Assembly: GCF_008831285.2 (NCBI RefSeq)
Contig: NC_045143.1
Span: 25,381,662-25,445,661, forward strand
Source of the DNA: Nymphaea colorata
Lineage: Eukaryota > Streptophyta > Magnoliopsida > Nymphaeales > Nymphaeaceae
Direction of reading: 5' to 3'
Length of the DNA stretch: 64,000 nt
Below, piece by piece: positions 1-12,126 of the stretch. Each line of letters opens with the position of its first letter. Within the stretch, counting starts at the first letter, position 1. A program made the translations under genes and the position numbers. The notes under the pieces are model-generated. The model did no database searches. It saw nothing but the letters and a program-made list of their open reading frames with translations, and was not told the DNA's origin.

Positions 1-2341
1 TCTAAGCCTACTTGGATCGGTTTGTTATTGTTTTGGTTGACGATATTCTGGTGTACTCAGATAGCGAGGCAGAGCATAGAGATCACTTAAGGAGTGTGTT
101 GAGTATTTTGCGCAAGCATAAGTTATATGCCATGTATTCAAAATGTGAATTTTGGCTAGAGAATGTAAACTTTCTTGGTCATGTGATCTCGAAGGATGGA
201 GTTTCTGTCGATCCAGCTAAGGTGTCGGCTGTACAGGACTAGAAGACACTGTGCAATGTAACTGAGGTTAGGAGCTTTTTGGGTTTGGCAGGATACTATC
301 GCAGGTTTATATAAGACTTTTCGAAAATAGCTACGCCCATGACTAAGCTATTGAGAAAAGAAGTGAAGTTTGTTTGGAATGAAGGGTGCGAAAAGAGTTT
401 CCAAACTTTGAAGGATAAGCTTACTACCGCCCCTATTTTGACACTTCCATCGGCTCATTCAGGGTTTGTTGTGTACACTGATGCATCTGGAATTGGTTAT
501 GGCTGTGTATTGATGCAACATGGTCGTGTGGTGGCTTATGCATCGAGACAATTGAAGGACCATGAGAAACACTATCCCACTCATGATTTGGAGTTGGAAG
601 CGGTTGTGTTCGCATTGAAGGTGTGGAGACACTATCTCTACAGGGTAATATTTGAGGTGTTTACAGACCACAAGTCATTGAAGTACATATTCTCCCAGAA
701 GGATCTCAACCTGAGACAAAGAAGATGGATTGAGTACTTGAAGGATTATGATTTCAAAATATCATATCATCCAGGAAAATCGAATGTTGTGGTTGATGCT
801 TTGAGCAGACAGGCTAAGGCAATGATGTGCAGTTTGTTGACTCGTTTTTGGACACTATTGCAAGATTTGATAACATGGCAGCCTCACCTAGGTGACGAGA
901 ACAGAGCGACAATGACTGCCTTAATACGGCACCGTCTGTTAGAAGAGTTTGTCATGAAGCAAAAGGAATATCCTGATTTTGCTAAAAACATGAAAGAAAA
1001 TAAGAAGACAGATTCTCTTTGGCATCAAGATTAAGATGATTTATTGCAGTTTCGACAAAGATTGTGGATCCCTAGAGATGAAGGGGTAAAGTGTCATTTG
1101 CTTGATGAAGCTCACAAATCCAAATTTTCCATACACCAGGGCAGTACAAAAATGTTTTAGGGCCTGGAATGAAGCGCGAAATTGCAGAATACGTGGCCAA
1201 ATGCTTAGTTTGTCAGCAGGTCAAAGCAGAGCATCAACGACCAGGAGGCTTGTTGCAGAGGATTGATATTTCAGTATGAAAATGGGAAGACATTATGATG
1301 GATTTTGTGGTTGGCTTGCCTCACACTAGAAGACAACATGATGCCATATGGGTAATTGTTGATCGACTTACGAAGTCCGCCCATTTTCTGCCAATCAGAA
1401 TCAGTCAATCATTGGAAAGTCTCGCAGAGTTATGCATTGGTGAGATAGTGAGATTGCATGGAGTGCCAAAGTCTATTATTGTGGATCGAGACCCACGTTT
1501 TACCTCTAGGTTTTTGGGGGTAATTGCAAAAGGCTTTGAGTACAAAGCTTAAGTTAAGCACAGCATTCCACCCCCAAACTGATGGGCAATCTGAGAGGAC
1601 CATCCAAACCTTAGAGGACATTTGCGTGCATGTGTCTTAGATTGGAAAGCAGAATGGGATAAACATGTAAGATTGGCAGAATTTGCTTATAATAACAGCT
1701 ATCACTCTAGTATCGGGATGGCGCCTTTTCAGGCCTTGTATAGAAGGCCATGCAGATCGCCAGCTTGTTGGGCCGAATTGGGTGATAGCAAGATCGAGAA
1801 CCCTTTAGTATTGCAACACTACACCGACCAAGTGCAATTGATAAGGAAAAAGTTGTTGACTGCTCAGAGTAGACGAAAGAGTTATGCTGACATTCGACGT
1901 AGAGAATTGGCTTTTGAGGTTGGTGATCATGCGTTCTTGAAAGTTTCACCCACTAAAGGTGTTTTTCGATTTGGTGTTAAGGGAAAGTTGAGCCCGAGGT
2001 TCATCGGACCTTTTGAGATATTAGAGAAGATTGGAGAGGTGACATACAGATTGGCACTACCACCTGACTTGAGTCACGTTCATGACGTTTTCCATGTTTC
2101 AATACTTCGAAAGTACGTACCAGATCCTACGCATGTGATCAACTTTCAGGGTATTCAAGTGCAAGGTGATTTGACGATGGAAGAAAAGCCTATTAGAATT
2201 GTGGATCAAAAAGAGCAAGTGCTTCGCACTAAGAGAATTCCTTTAGTGAAAGTGGAATGGCAACACCATAGATTGAAGGAGAGCACATGGGAATTTGAGG
2301 AGGATATGCGAAAGAAGTATCCACACTTGTTCTTACATTGA
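1..2341 (+). pseudogene. gypsy pol pseudogene: RT end, RNase H, integrase, chromodomain
   Basis: Visible parts in order are: the RT catalytic VDD-containing motif ([13 protein letters not shown], about 21-60); the RT connection; RNase H with the YTDAS start (about 476), the LELEAVV segment and the DALSR end (about 795-810); a broken integrase zinc finger (about 1080-1240); integrase core with MDFVVGLP (about 1298) and IVDRDPRF (about 1478); and a C-terminal domain with KLSPRFIGPF and HVFHVS-like motifs followed by a chromodomain ending at the TGA at 2339-2341. In-frame stops fall at about 240, 312, 1032 and 1277, and frame breaks at about 1160 and 1540-1620. At least three of the stops sit where family members have Trp or Gln, so they fit C-to-T or G-to-A changes. 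Protein function is lost. Confidence 0.93.
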
Positions 2342-2376
2342 GGTATGATCTATATTTCGAGGACAAAATTTTATTT

Positions 2377-2389
2377 AAGGAGGGTAGGA
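2377..2389 (+). other. polypurine tract of the gypsy element
   Basis: The purine run AAGGAGGGTAGGA directly precedes the LTR start TGTAACGC and primes plus-strand DNA synthesis in this class. The same run (AAGGAGGGTAGGA) precedes the LTR fragment at 7989, which confirms the boundary. Confidence 0.85.
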
Positions 2390-5091
2390 TGTAACGCTTT
2401 TGATTTCTCGCAGGTGGAGTTGCAGCGGGTCCAAATCTGGACCCGAACCCTTTGGTGCGAAGGAGACCGACGCGAGGGCTCTTCTCCCTCGTCTTTCCCT
2501 CTTCTCCCTCGTCTTCCTCTCAGTCCCCTTGTTGTCTTTTGTGCCAGCGTATAGAAGACGGAGGATTAGTGCAGGGCAACGACGAGAGCTGTGGCAGTGG
2601 CAGTCAGGTGAGGCTTCAGACTTCTCTCTGCCTCCTCCTTCCTCATCCTTCTTCTCCTCCTCCCTCTATCAACGCCTTCCCCTGCCGCACATTTTCTTTC
2701 CCTCCCTCTCTGCTCGAGCTCCCTCCTCCTCTCATTTGTCTCCTCCTCACCATCTCCCCCATTTTCCCTCACCGTGCTATCCCTCTTCCTCTACTACTCT
2801 CACACTCTCTTGCTCTCTCTGCCTGCACTCCCTCCTCACTGTCAGCACCCTCAACTGAACATTCTCTTCTCTCTTTCTCTCTACCATCAAACCTTCCTCC
2901 CTCAGCCGAACCAACTTCTCATAGCCGACTACCTCTTTCTCAAGGCAGACCTCTTCCGTCACATATTTTCATTGATTCTCATCATAGTGATTGCCGTTTG
3001 GTTGGTTTTCAGCTTGGGAAGTCCATCTTCCCCCTTTTTCCAGCAATTAGGTTGTGTTGTTGGTGACGGCAGCGAGCAATCATTGGCATTGGTGCTCAAT
3101 CGGACACTTGAGGTGGCTGTCGGGAACACTACGACAGTTTGGACACTAAGATTTGGGTGAGCGAGGCCTAATCGAGCCTAGATGGTTGAATATTTTACAT
3201 TGGAGCATGTATAATTATTGGTTGAGCATGCTAGAGTTAAGAATTTATTATTTTAGGATATGTTAGCAACTTTGCGTTTTGGGGAAAGCCTAGGATTGTT
3301 TTGAAGAGGCAATGATCCATGCTTATAATGACCTTTTTAGCATGATAAGTTGATCCTCGAAGCTATTTGGAAACATGGTAAAGATTTGAAGGGATTAAGA
3401 AGATTTAGAGCCATTTTTGTAGACACGTGGCACATGTGTTGGTCGTTGGACGTATTGCGTGGTTGGTTAGAAAGAGCTTGTGAGTATGATGTAATTTGGG
3501 CATGAGCTCGTTTTGAAGGCCTTGTGGGTCGATACTACCCGTCGACACCCTCTTGAGGCGATGGCATGCCTCAATGCTTATGCTTCATAATTGTATATAT
3601 GGTAAAGCGAAGCGAGTGTAGAACTTACCTTTTCATTGTGGTTGCAGGAAGCTTGAGGCATTTTGGATATCTTGGCGATGTGCAACAGGTATGGTGGCAT
3701 TCTAGGCAAATCACGGCCTGGGGCCAACTAGACTATGTTTTGAGGATCGTTGGATCCTATGACCATGATGTGATTGAATGATTGTATACATGTGAATTGA
3801 ATGTTTATGTGATAAGTTTTGTTTTGAAAATTACTACGTAATTGCATGTGCATGCTAGAATTGATAACTGCCTAGGACAGATGAGGTGGGGTCTCGAGTC
3901 GAGTGTCTCCTCGACCCCAACTGTGTATTAGAAAGCATCCTAGAATGATAACTGCATAGGACAGCTACGAGCCAATCACGGATCGAGACTACTCTTTGTG
4001 GTTTGGCTAAGTTTTGAAAGATATGATTGATGTGATAAGTGATGTCAATGTTGCAATGTTTTTGTATGTTTTGCCTTGGGCATGATACAAACGAAAGGAA
4101 TTGAATGGTAGTTGCACCCGTATTGCTATGACGGCTAGCTAAGAATGTTAATTATATATGTAGCCCTCATGTGCAGGCATTTGGAGGTATGGGGCACTCG
4201 TTGAGTGAACCAATCTCATGAGCTAGTTGGTCATCTTGTGATTGTGTTTTCATAATGTTAAATAAGAAATAATAAGAGATGAGAGGCTAGTGGGTTGTGG
4301 CAATGTGTTTGGGAGACGTCCCGCTTTCGCCACTGGTCTCGCATGTTCAGAGCACAGGCGGTGCAAGGCCCCAGGGTAACTGTTGTGTGTTGTGCTTGGA
4401 GTGTTGGGCTCCCGCCTTCCCAACCTGGGTGTCCTAGGGAAGGCTGAGTATCTCTCCTTGGAATTCACACATCCACGGATGAGTGCTCTACCGCTGCAGC
4501 ATGAATGGATGCATATCGATTCGGGCCACCACGGGGTTGTCTCCTGGCTGTAGGCCACCCGCGGTGTGCACGTGCCTGTGTTTTGCACCCACAGGAACTG
4601 TCAATTCACTAAAGTTAATGTAAATGATAAGAATGAGAATGATATGTTATGCATAGTTGTATGTTATTTGTGATTAGATCATATCTGAGCCCTTACCTAG
4701 AGGTTTAGGGATTTTTCTGGTTTGTTACCATGCTGTGAAGGCTAAGCCTTCAGTTGTTTTTCTTTTTCAGTTTTTGGCGGACCAGGGGCAGCAGGTTGAT
4801 CAGGTGGCTTCACTCACATCCTACTGGGGAGGTTTTAGGTCAAATGTCGTGCTGGCGCGTCTTGTTCTGGTTTTATTGATGTTTGGTTTTTGTTAGGCAT
4901 CAATGTTGTGATTTTGAGGCATTTTTGGTCATGTGTACAGAGGAACTGAAATTCTTATATAATAGAAAGCTTGCTCCATTGTTTTGAATTTCTTGGCTCA
5001 TCTCATTTTGAATTGTTGTGTCCTCGCACCTCAATGTTTTATGTTAAGAAAAAAAAAATCTTTTGAGGGTCAAAAGGGTTGGGGTGTGACA
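2390..5091 (+). repeat. 3' LTR of gypsy element (about 2.7 kb)
   Basis: The LTR begins TGTAACGC after the polypurine tract and ends GGGGTGTGACA. The same start and end recur in the other family members here. About 100 bp in it becomes pyrimidine-rich (2480-2900), a leader-like composition. ORFs in this stretch are low-complexity translations of CT-rich DNA. It carries single copies of the segment that is tandemly duplicated in two other LTRs of the window (about 3840-4240 here). Confidence 0.9.
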
Positions 5092-7875
5092 ATACCTCAC
5101 CACCTCAAAAGCTACTACGAAGCTCCACCGCTTTGGTGGTTATGTGTAACTTTCTCACGTGTCCAATCTGCTTCATCTTACGAGTTTTCGATGATCCAAA
5201 GGTTCATAAGACATTTATCTTCGCGAAATAGACATAAATCAAATTTATGTATACCATGTACTCTCGATTACTGACTGAAGAGGAATGACTATGCAAGCCC
5301 CGAGCTCATCTCTCAACTCTCATTTTTTTACCTGTCAAAATTTTACAGAGCATTGTGGCTTCTCTCTCAGGATATTTTCTAGCTAAATCCTTGCAAATGC
5401 TTGAACACCAAAGTCAATACATTTTCTAGTCCTGACTTTCTTAGCTTCATAGGATTTTTCCTCACTGTTCATATCTAAAATTTTTTCAGCTTCCTTCTTC
5501 GAATGATTGACAAACAAAAAGTTGAAATTTTCTCCCTCTACATGGTGAGATACTAAAAGTAAAGAAAAGACATATCATTGTGCGAGAAAACATTTTACAA
5601 ATGTTTGTAAACAAAAGATTAAAAAATTTATCCAAAAGTTCTTGACAACAAATGGTATATCATTAGGAGGCATAAACTATATACCCTAAAGAGATGAGTG
5701 AATGCAAAGCAAGATGGTTTGGCTGGGTAGAAGAATGAACTTCACCAACTCTCTCGTAGAAATATGATATTTTAAATGCACGATTGAAACTGATTGAAAG
5801 TGTTGGGTCAGCAACTGAAGTGTTGGGTCAGCAACTGATTGAAAGTTTTGCAAAAGGTTTGGGTTAAGCACTTTTCTTTTCCCGAACGAAGCCCAAGACA
5901 AACAGTCCTATGTGTTGGCTTTTGTAAAATCAAATGGGCAAATGTTGACAACAACTATGGGGTTCGACTTTGTTTGGCTCTGAATGTAAGACTGTCCACC
6001 AAAATTTAACTAGTACTGTGTCCCGATCACGTGAGAACTTTGTGAAATTATGATTTTGCAAAAGGATAACAACACAGGGGACAAGTTCATCTCAAACTTT
6101 CTCATAAAAATATAGCCTCGTGGCAAGCAAACTTCGACAAATTCTCTTATTGTAAAGGCAAATTGCTACTTCCATAGGTCATTTTCCAACATGGCTAAAA
6201 GACCATTTCCATGACTAAGTTGGATTGGCTTGAATGGTTTGAGATGATTTTAATCACAAGCTCAGGTCTAAGATCAAATGCAACAAGAGGTTCGCAAAGA
6301 TTTCTTTACTCGTGCTTATACTTAGAAAGGTCCTAAATATACGACTCAAATTGTGGTTTTCATATCTAAAATACAACTAAAGGGCATACTAAACCACAGG
6401 CCACACCTCTAGATAGCACAAACAAATCTTGATAAGAGATAATCCTCTTAGCATTAATACACAAAAACAATATGCAGACATCAAAACAAAAACACCATAC
6501 ATGTCCTAAGGAGCCTTCATCTCCCTCAGTGGAAATTCTTGAACCTGTGGACAGATTCAGAATTTTACTTTATTTGATAGATATACAAAGGCCTAGTTAA
6601 GAAAAATCAGGAATAGGAACTACAAATATTGAAAAAACAATAAAAAAGGGTACAATTGAACATATCTTTTCTACAGAGCATTAATAATCTGAGAATGGAG
6701 CCGAAAATTCTGGTTTTCAGAATTATAGTTCCTAAGAAACAGAAACAAGGAACGATATAGAAATCTGTCAAAATCCCTAAAAGCTCAAAAAATCCTGAAT
6801 TTTGTGGGATGACATCAGAAATATCATACCAAAAATCAGACCCACATTCAGACTTTAATTCATAAAACGAAAATAAAAAATGTTCCACCTAAATGAGGGG
6901 CAGACTTTTCCAGTTTTGATAGGTTCACATACCCAGGTTAATAAAAAACATTATATTGTAAAGAGTTTATACCAAAACTAAGTGCTTTTTACCTCTACAA
7001 AAAAAGAGGATATCAGGAAACCAAAATTCAAATCTTTTTGAACAATTTGGGTATTTATTTCGGGTTTTTCAATTTAGTATAGTTTCTGTACAAAAGTAGA
7101 ACATGTTCACAAAAAACAAATTTTTTTTCACAAGAAAGAAAATCAAAACACAAAATATTTCTACTCTATTACGTTTGCAACCAAGATGAACATACAGCAC
7201 TCAAGAACATAGGGCACGAATAACACAAATGACGAGAAAAACAAATGTAAAGTACTTAGTGGAAAAATCAAAACATGTTCGTCTAAAACTTACCTGTGTA
7301 TTCGCAACCCACCAGTGCAAATTCAAGAAAAGATAGTCAAGTGAGCCTAGAACAACATCCAAGTGAATCCTATGTATACTAACTATGTTGAAATCCTATG
7401 TTTTCTAACTAAAAGAAAGCGATTAAATTAAAATCATAAGTCATGTGCTAGACGACCCCCACACAGCATGACTATTACTAAAGAGACCAGCAAAGGGGTT
7501 GTCTTTTCATTTTGTCCAACGGATTGAAACTTTTAGTGCTGCATTTTCTTCAAGTACTTAAATGCACGAATTAGATTCATGATCATGGCCAAAGTTGCTA
7601 TAGATGTATGGCATTAATTTTAAGTCATCCAAAGGAAGTTAATCTATCAAAATGAATTTCTCAATGAATTTTAAAAGGACTGCGTAATTGTTCGAAATTG
7701 ATGTGCTAAGATGAAGATCTAGAGAAAATTTTACCAATCTGCCATAGTATCACCATAAAAAACAAGATGGTTATGATCCTTTTTTTTGGAAATAACTGAA
7801 TATCATCATAAGTACCACAACGGAAACATCATCATACAATAAGTATTGCAAAATATCAAAATATTCTAAAATCAA
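5092..7875. other. AT-rich non-coding stretch between retrotransposons
   Basis: No gene or recognisable domain was found on either strand. Open frames are short and without family resemblance. One small tandem duplication of 20 bp (GTGTTGGGTCAGCAACTGA plus one base, from about 5800) is present. It is probably older host DNA or strongly decayed repeat separating two gypsy remnants. Confidence 0.6.
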
Positions 7876-8336
7876 GGTGAGTACATGGGAACTCGAGGAG
7901 GATATGTGGAAGAAGTATCCACACTTGTTCTTGCATTGAGGTATGACCTAAATTTCGAGGACGAAATTTCTCTTAAGGAGGGTAGGATGTAACGCTCGAC
8001 TCTTTTTATAGGTGGGCCGGATTGGGTCCAGACACAGACCCGAACCCACCTGCGTGTGAGCCCGACGTGAGGGAGGTCTTTGGTAGTGCCGGCGCGTCAT
8101 GGTTTGGTCTCTTTGATGTCTTATTTTTGTTAGGCATCAAAGTTGTGGTTTGGGGCATTTTTGTCATACACATAGATGTGATTTTGTATGAATTGAAATT
8201 GTTATGTAAATGAAAGTTTACCCTCATTGTTTTGAATGACATAGCTCCCTACTTTTTTAATTGTTATGTAGTCGCACCTCAATGCTTTATGTTTAGAAAA
8301 AAAAATTGTTTGAGGGTCAAAAGGTTGGGGTGTGAC
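7876..8336 (+). mobile_element. gypsy remnant: integrase tail, polypurine tract and miniature LTR
   Basis: The stretch 7880-7940 encodes the last residues of the same integrase (EEDMWKKYPHLFLH then stop). The polypurine tract AAGGAGGGTAGGA follows, and then an LTR from TGTAACGC at 7989 to GTGTGACA at 8336. This LTR is only 348 bp. It keeps about 100 bp of the head and about 245 bp of the tail, with the roughly 2.5-kb middle missing. It is the same family as 2390-5091. Confidence 0.88.
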
Positions 8337-10214
8337 AGTTACTCTTCCTCCATCCTCGAACAACTCACAGCCTTCTACCCTTGCCTCATTTGGAGGAGGA
8401 AGAAGTGGACTATACTTTCTCATGGTAGAGGAAGAGGCTGAGGTCCTGGAGAACGTGGAAGACTTCAGTGCACATATTGTGGTCGAGTTGGTCACTTAGA
8501 GGATAGGTGTTGGAACAAAGTGGGTAAACCTAACTCATCCACTTCTTCGACTGTGACATCTTCGTCTAGTTCTACTCTAAACACAGTCTATCAGTATAGC
8601 TCCTAAGCCGAATCCCACTACTGCTTCAATAGATTCTACATCTCTTAATTTAAGTCTAGTTGTAATTGATTTAATTATGGAGCATAGATCAAATGCTACT
8701 CCTTCTACCCCATCGGCATCTACAGTTGTCACAAGTTCAGCATATTCTATAGGTAAAACTACTTCTAAAGGTTGTTGGATAATTGATTCTGGGGGCTCTA
8801 AACACTTTTGTGGAGATACTAGTATTTCAAACCTGCAGAAATTTGATTCAGCCAAACATGTTCGATTGGCGAATGGAAGACTATCGCCAGTAGAAAGACA
8901 TGGAGATGTTTATCTTTCTCCATCTTTGCATGTTCATGATGTGCTGTATACTCCTAAATTCCTGAAGAATTTGTTATCTGTAAGCAAACTAACTAAAGAG
9001 ATGAATTGTAGAGTTATTTTTTACTCGGGTACTTGTGTATTTCAGGATCTATCGATTGGAAGGAAGATTGGTGGAGGCCATTAGATAGATAGAATATACA
9101 TCTTGGATACATCCAATAAGTAGGTGTCATTCTTAGTTGATTCTTCTTCAAGTGCCTTCCAGTGGCATCTCAGATTGGGTCATCCATCATTTCCTAAACT
9201 TTGGCTGCTATATCCTCAGATTTCTTCCACAATGTCTATTGAGTGTGAAGCTTGTCAACTGGGCAAGCATAGTCGTACTTCCAAGTCGGTTGTCATCTCA
9301 TTATTATCTTTCCATTGTTGATGATTTTTCTCGTGTCACTTGGGTGTTTTTGATGAAAGACAGAACTGAAGCTCCTTGTATCTTGAAATCTTTCATATTG
9401 GAAATAAAAGACTCAATTTAATTCTTGTGTCAAGGTTATTCGCACTGACAATGCTCTCGAGTTCAAATCTTCTCATTTACTTGAATTCTATAAATCCCAT
9501 GGTATTGTGCCACATTTTACCTGCCCTCACACATCTCAACAAAATGGTGTAGTTGAAAGAAAACATTGCCATTTGTTAGATGTAGCCCGCACAATCATGA
9601 TTCATTCTCATATGCCTTCCAAATTTTGGGGAGATGCAATTTTGACCGCATGTTGCCTAATAAATAAAATGCCATCATCTTCCATAGACAACAAAATTTC
9701 AATACAGATTCTCTACCCAAATACAGCTTTATTTTCTTTATCTGCACGTATAGTTGAGTGCACATGCTTTGTACATAAACTTGGTCCCAATCGAGATTAA
9801 CTAGCTGCTAAAGCAAGTAAATGTGTGTTTGTTGGATACTCTAAAAATCAAAAGGGGTATCAATGCCTAGATCCTATATCTAATCGAGAGTTTCTCAGTG
9901 CCGATGTAACCTTTCTCGAGTCGTCTCGATTCTTTCCTGCAAGTCCTTCATATCCAAAGTCTGAGATGCCCTCTTTTGTTCCTCTTCCAATTCCTCCAAT
10001 TCCACTTGAGTCTCTTCCCTTTTCATCATCACCCACCTGTTCCATTCCACTATTTAAAGACCCTCCACTCACATATTCAAGAAGGAATCCATCATCTAAT
10101 GACCCTGCACCATCTTGCTCTCGGGAGGTAAGTAGTTTTGAATTACATGACATGCCTGAGTATTCCCTTGATACTCCTGTTTCTGATGAACTACCTATTG
10201 CACTACGTAAAGGG
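8337..10214 (+). mobile_element. Ty1/copia gag-pol relic without RT
   Basis: Order of parts: gag zinc knuckle (8469-8510, intact C-x2-C-x4-H-x4-C as CTYCGRVGHLEDRC); aspartic protease (WIIDSGGS at about 8776, the usual SGA being SGG); GAG-pre-integrase zinc region (WHLRLGHPS to CEACQLGKH, about 9160-9275); integrase core with its three acidic residues in IVDDFSR (about 9317), RTDNALEF (about 9443) and NGVVERKH (about 9543); and an integrase C-terminal part with KCVFVGYS (about 9818). PR before INT before the missing RT is the copia order. Several stops and frameshifts (9082, 9418, about 9300, 9798) disable it. Similarity ends at about 10214, before RT and RNase H, so the 3' half is deleted. 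The left end abuts the gypsy LTR exactly. Confidence 0.92.
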
Positions 10215-11570
10215 ATTTCAGATCATTCACATAGCATAACTCCCTTGAAACCTTTCCTCTTCGTTGTTTAGCTAGGTAAAGTTTCTTCTTATCACTAGTG
10301 AAGAAGTTTGAAATAATCAAAAGCCAAATTTTGGTATTTAGTTTCAGCATAACTGTTTGAAATGATGTAACCATGATATATTCCATTATTGGTTCAATAA
10401 TTCCAAAAGGCTACTACATTGTTGTCCCTGCACTCATAGTTGGCCTACCCAATGATTTGGCGAAAGCTTGTTTGGGCCTGCACTTTTGACTTGATGAGTC
10501 AACTCGGACAACTTTAGCTGCATGAAGACTGACTTTTATGATTTTTTTGGTACAGCGAAAAGCATGTTGTGAGGAGAAGTTATCTGGGACTACTTCACCC
10601 GTGCTCGATGGCTTGATATGAATCATGTATACAGCTTTCACATGAGTGAAGAATGTCTCATAAATCAAACACACTCTTAATTCAAAGGAGATTCAGAGTT
10701 TAATGCCCTCCAAGTGTCTCTCTTGAAACTTGTCAAAGCCCGTCAAAATGTCTATGTCCAACAACACAAATTAAGGATAAAGAAACCTAATGGTCAATAA
10801 GGAAATACTTTATTCTTCACAGTTTGGGAGTTATTAGAATTGATATAACTTGATGGTTCTGAATCAACCTCTCAGTGAAGACGGATAAGCTCTTATTAGT
10901 AAATTCCAGACTTGGTGTAAACAAATGAACCCAATGTGAACAATTTGAATACACACTTATAGCTTGGATGAGTTGATCAAGTTACACGGTCTTAGCCAGG
11001 TTTTAGTTGTAACCAGTTCAATCCAAAACTATAAGTGGGTGGTTGCCTACTTGGACTGTGTTGCCACTTGCCATGTCACTAGTTAGGATTCAGTGAGTTT
11101 GCCAATTTATGATGTCACTTAGTTCATTAGTCCCATTCACAATGAAATACTCCTTAGTGTTGGATGTATTGGGGGAGAGTAGCTGAGAGTTGTTGCTGCT
11201 CCATCGATGTGTAACTAAAAATGTTTGAGATGGTTTGCTTCTTCTTGTAGGTGGTAAATTCACATATTCTGACTTGTTTGAAAATCCAATATGGAAATAG
11301 GGATTGAATAAGCTTAGCTGCCTAGAATACGCCATGATGAAGAAAAGCTGGTGAAGGAAAGTCAAAGTAGTAAATATAGGCTAGGGACAGATAAACATTG
11401 TTCCATCTTAGAATAAGTTAGACGAATATGAAACATCAACCTGGGAAAAAATAGCATTAGGGAAGGATGATGGTTAATTGAAAGTTGAAACAAGTTATGA
11501 CAGAAATCAGTATGGTGAATAACCTTTTCCTTATAGACTGGAGTAATAAGATACAATGTTGTGAAGCTTC

Positions 11571-11574
<4 letters not shown>

Positions 11575-11609
<35 letters not shown>
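11575..11609. repeat. (TA)n microsatellite
   Basis: An uninterrupted run of about 17 TA dinucleotides. Confidence 0.95.
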
Positions 11610-11611
<2 letters not shown>

Positions 11612-11925
11612 TATGCATAGAATGATTCTATTTTTAGATAGTTTCTGTGATTGATTAGATGCAATTCTTGTGTAGAACACCTGTAAAATGCATGGAGTTT
11701 GGACCTTGATTGAAAGATGGACATAAATGGGTGGAAAAGAAGAAAATATCGTGATAGATACAAATGGAAAATAAGGAGAGGGCTGAAAGATAGTGTAGGA
11801 AGAGAGATGGAATTAGGATAACATGAAGAAGTTTTTTGGAGATTACTTCAATAATGGTATACTCTAATATCACATTAACAGTGAAGGAAGAGATAGGGAA
11901 TTAAGATAACATGAAGAAGGCTTTT

Positions 11926-12126
11926 GGGAGTTTACTTCAATAATTTCACTCAGATCCAGACCACTAGATACCTTAAAGAAAACATTAGATTTCCCATTCC
12001 TAGGGAGGATGACATGAACAGGATCTGTTGCTGGCATCCCAGGAATGGGAAGAACAAAAGCAGCCCCCAGAAGAGGACTTTTCTCTTTTTGTGTCTTCAA
12101 TGGAACAGGTGGTCCACTCATCGTGG
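11926..12126 (-). pseudogene. possible gene-derived coding fragment, unidentified
   Basis: On the minus strand an open stretch of about 65 residues has a non-repetitive, protein-like composition: hydrophobic and Pro/Gly-rich, with the words PLLGAAFVLPIPGMPATDP and VHVILPRNGKSNVFF. Its surroundings are simple AT sequence, so the balanced codon content stands out. No start, splice partners or continuation were found. I do not recognise the family. It may be a captured exon or chance. Confidence 0.25.

Larger units (their letters stand above)
1..5091 (+). mobile_element. Ty3/gypsy chromovirus (Del/Tekay-like), 3' part: decayed pol plus 3' LTR
   Basis: The window opens inside the reverse transcriptase of an LTR retrotransposon and runs through RNase H, integrase and a chromodomain-like C terminus into a polypurine tract and a long 3' LTR. 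The domain order RT-RH-INT defines Ty3/gypsy. The integrase tail with the VKVEWQHH and ESTWEFEEDM motifs is the chromodomain type seen in plant Del/Tekay elements, and a multi-kb LTR fits that group. The 5' half and 5' LTR lie outside the window. Stops and frameshifts make it non-autonomous. Confidence 0.93.

Noticed and set aside
2452-3160. ORFs rich in Ser, Leu and Pro after the gypsy pol
   Set aside because: They lie inside the 3' LTR and reflect CT-rich composition; the same region is non-coding in the sister LTRs.
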